From Paenibacillus amylolyticus (GTDB lineage: Bacteria; Bacillota; Bacilli; Paenibacillales; Paenibacillaceae), in NCBI RefSeq assembly GCF_001570725.1, contig NZ_BCNV01000001.1:1488001-1552000 (forward strand): a stretch of DNA of 64,000 nt, written 5' to 3'. Below are positions 62,131-64,000 of the stretch, one piece after another. The position numbers were made by a program, and so were the translations under genes. Every line of letters begins with the position of its first letter. Position 1 is the first letter of the stretch. The notes under the pieces are model-generated. The model was not told the DNA's origin. It saw only the letters and a program-made list of their open reading frames with translations, and ran no database searches.

Positions 62131-62799
62131 ATGAACACGATTTTGGTGGTGGACGACGATTCCCACATCCGCAAATTAATCCGAATCTATCTTGAAAAGA
62201 ATCAATTCTCCGTGCTGGAAGCACCAGACGGTCAAGAGGCATTAGATATCCTATCTCATACGAAAATTGATCTGGCAATTGTGGATGTGATGATGCCACG
62301 AATAGACGGTATTGAACTTACCGAAGATATCCGATCTTATCTGGATATTCCGATCCTCATGGTAACTGCCAAGGGAGAATCCAAGGACAAAGTCAGAGGA
62401 TTTAATGCAGGGTCAGACGATTATCTGGTTAAACCTTTTGATCCGGTAGAGTTAATCCTGCGTGTAAAATCGTTATTGAAACGATATAACAAAAGTCCAT
62501 CGAACATGATTCAGATCAGTAGTGTAACGATTGATTTGGGCAATCTGATGGTCGTTGCGGATGGTCATACCATCGAATTGAAAAAGAAGGAATGTGAATT
62601 GTTATTTTCTCTGGCGAGTTCGCCAGGGAAAATATTCACACGTACACAGCTTATAGATGATATATGGGGTATCGATTATGAAGGCGATGAACGTACGGTC
62701 GACGTGCATATCAAGCGGTTAAGGGAACGGCTTGAACCTGTACCTGAGCTAGTAATCTCAACGATAAGAGGACTTGGATATCGTCTGGAGCGGGCATGA
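62131..62799 (+). CDS. OmpR/PhoB-family response regulator, 222 aa
   Basis: A receiver domain with the acidic pair VVDDDSH, phosphorylation Asp in LAIVDVMMPR (about residue 52) and Lys in VKPFDP, then a winged helix (TIELKKKECELLFSLAS ... VDVHIKRLRERL). It pairs with the kinase that follows, overlapping it as ATGA. OmpR-type regulators bind tandem direct repeats with a period of about 11 bp, which are found before the ABC gene and the dockerin gene, so it may control both. Confidence 0.94.
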   Translation: MNTILVVDDDSHIRKLIRIYLEKNQFSVLEAPDGQEALDILSHTKIDLAIVDVMMPRIDGIELTEDIRSYLDIPILMVTAKGESKDKVRGFNAGSDDYLVKPFDPVELILRVKSLLKRYNKSPSNMIQISSVTIDLGNLMVVADGHTIELKKKECELLFSLASSPGKIFTRTQLIDDIWGIDYEGDERTVDVHIKRLRERLEPVPELVISTIRGLGYRLERA

Positions 62800-64000
62800 A
62801 CATGTTGAGAAAAAGCCTGCGACTTCGAATCGTAGCTACGTTTATTGGAATTGTTCTGGTGAGTCTGATTCTCTCCTTTATCCTAAATGCTGGGGCACCA
62901 GAAAAGACGCCAGATCGATTAATGGTTACCTTTGCTGAAGACATCGCCACAATGATTAACCTGATTGATGATCCGGAAAAAGTGAAATCCAGCTTGGGTA
63001 TCTTTGCCCGGTACGGCTTGAATATTACTCCTGTGAATCAACAAAGTGAAGAGTTGTCTTCCTTGCCAGAGGATAAAGTTCATTCATTATTTGAGGCGGG
63101 TGCAACCGATGCAATGTTTATGTCCAGTAAAGAAGGAATCGCGACCATCGGTGTTCCCGGAACGAGCGAGGGGATCGGCACATTTCTGATCCAAAGCGAT
63201 TTCTCCTCTCTTTTTCATACACTGCGAAACACGCTCTTAACCTCACTGTTAACGGTACTGGTCATTGGTAGCTTATTAATTCTGTTGATGTCCGGGTACA
63301 TTGTGAAACCGATTAAGAGATTAACGGTTGCAGCGAAGGAGATGTCATCGGGAGACCTGTCGGTCCGCCTGAAACATAATAATAAGGATGAGTTTGGGGA
63401 ACTGATGGAGAGCTTTAATCATATGGCCAGTGAATTGCAAAAAATTGATTCGGTTCGTGATGACTTTGTCAGCAACGTCTCTCATGAAATGCAGTCTCCG
63501 CTCACATCGATCAGAGGGTTTACCAGAGCCCTGCAAGATGGTGTTATTCCATTAGAAGAGCAGAAAGAGCATTTGGATATTATCTATGAGGAAACGCTGC
63601 GCTTATCGAGGCTCAGTGATAATCTGCTTCGGCTAGCCTCACTAGATTCCGAGCATCATCCGGTTCATTTCACCACATTCCAGTTGGATGAACAATTAAG
63701 AAGGACGATCTTACTGGCGGAGCCGCAGTGGGCGCAGAAGGACATCCAGATCGAATTGGACTTGCTGCCCTGCGAGATCACAGTGGACAAAGATTTGTTT
63801 GATCAGGTCTGGCAAAATTTAATAAACAATGCGATCAAGTACACCGGTACTAGTGGTACCATCCATGTGGAGATTGAGACGTCTTCTTCATTCGTGAAGG
63901 TACTGATTAGAGATTCAGGACAAGGAATACCTGAGGAAGCTCTGCCGTATATCTTTGATCGATTCTACATGGTGGACAAAGCGCGGAGCAGCTCGCTTCG
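62796..64000 (+). CDS. Sensor histidine kinase with HAMP domain (3' end outside window)
   Basis: Starts at ATG 62796 in the ATGA overlap with the response regulator and is open to the end of the window (401 codons seen). The first transmembrane helix (about 11-28), an extracellular sensor (about 30-145), a second helix (LLTVLVIGSLLILLMSGYIV), a HAMP linker (KPIKRLTVAAKEM), and a HisKA domain with the phospho-acceptor His in FVSNVSHEMQSPLTS. The N box (NLINNAIKYTG) and G1 box (DSGQGIPEE) of the ATPase are visible before the cut. It probably senses a cell-envelope signal connected with the ABC exporter and phosphorylates the preceding regulator. Confidence 0.92.
   Translation, partial: MNMLRKSLRLRIVATFIGIVLVSLILSFILNAGAPEKTPDRLMVTFAEDIATMINLIDDPEKVKSSLGIFARYGLNITPVNQQSEELSSLPEDKVHSLFEAGATDAMFMSSKEGIATIGVPGTSEGIGTFLIQSDFSSLFHTLRNTLLTSLLTVLVIGSLLILLMSGYIVKPIKRLTVAAKEMSSGDLSVRLKHNNKDEFGELMESFNHMASELQKIDSVRDDFVSNVSHEMQSPLTSIRGFTRALQDGVIPLEEQKEHLDIIYEETLRLSRLSDNLLRLASLDSEHHPVHFTTFQLDEQLRRTILLAEPQWAQKDIQIELDLLPCEITVDKDLFDQVWQNLINNAIKYTGTSGTIHVEIETSSSFVKVLIRDSGQGIPEEALPYIFDRFYMVDKARSSSL

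Overview
The window looks like chromosomal DNA of a Paenibacillus-type, spore-forming, low-to-mid GC Bacillota. The evidence is AGGAGG-type ribosome binding sites, a YjcZ-family sporulation miniprotein, SLH surface proteins, two lpl-type sugar ABC transporters without their own ATPase, large Cache/AraC regulators, and a des-desK-desR operon very like that of Bacillus subtilis. No rRNA, tRNA, CRISPR array, prophage or intact insertion sequence was seen.

Layout. 1-3.2 kb: two convergent GGDEF proteins around a small unknown gene. 3.4-11.8 kb: a giant DUF11 repeat protein of about 19 repeats, split into two frames by an ATGA overlap. 11.9-15.2 kb: small YolD-like and YjcZ-like proteins, ferritin, a secreted polysaccharide deacetylase and a lipoprotein. 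15.4-18.3 kb (minus strand): des-desK-desR membrane-fluidity operon with a paired palindromic operator. 18.7-33.2 kb: a YitT-type membrane protein, then a sugar locus (two ROK proteins, MFS carrier, AraC regulator, substrate-binding lipoprotein, two permeases, unknown 572-aa protein, isomerase). 33.8-36.3 kb: P-loop kinase and SgrR-like regulator. 36.4-39.3 kb: DUF4173 membrane protein, a small membrane leader ORF and yidC. 39.6-51.7 kb: a second polysaccharide locus (secreted alginate-lyase-like enzyme with discoidin domains, AraC regulator, permeases, binding lipoprotein, GH28-like enzyme). 51.9-56.7 kb: LuxR regulator divergent from a methyltransferase/saccharopine-dehydrogenase pair, a small unknown gene and an MTA/SAH-type deaminase. 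56.9-64 kb: a dockerin protein, a cohesin-SLH protein, a MacB-like ABC exporter and a two-component system that runs off the end.

The most striking candidate system is the short ORF at 38100-38450 in front of yidC. It has an N-terminal membrane segment, a W-MIRRR-APDEDEPD stretch like the arrest region of B. subtilis MifM, and an RNA hairpin that hides the yidC Shine-Dalgarno and lies just where a ribosome stalled on the acidic residues would open it. This would be a self-monitoring circuit for membrane insertion. Other items worth attention are the same direct-repeat promoter in front of both the dockerin/cohesin genes and the MacB-like exporter, a 27-bp element shared by two transcription units of the second polysaccharide locus, a 225-bp structured element with terminal inverted repeats at 31935-32159, a dispersed CTAACGAA repeat family, and a likely ATT start codon on the giant DUF11 gene.
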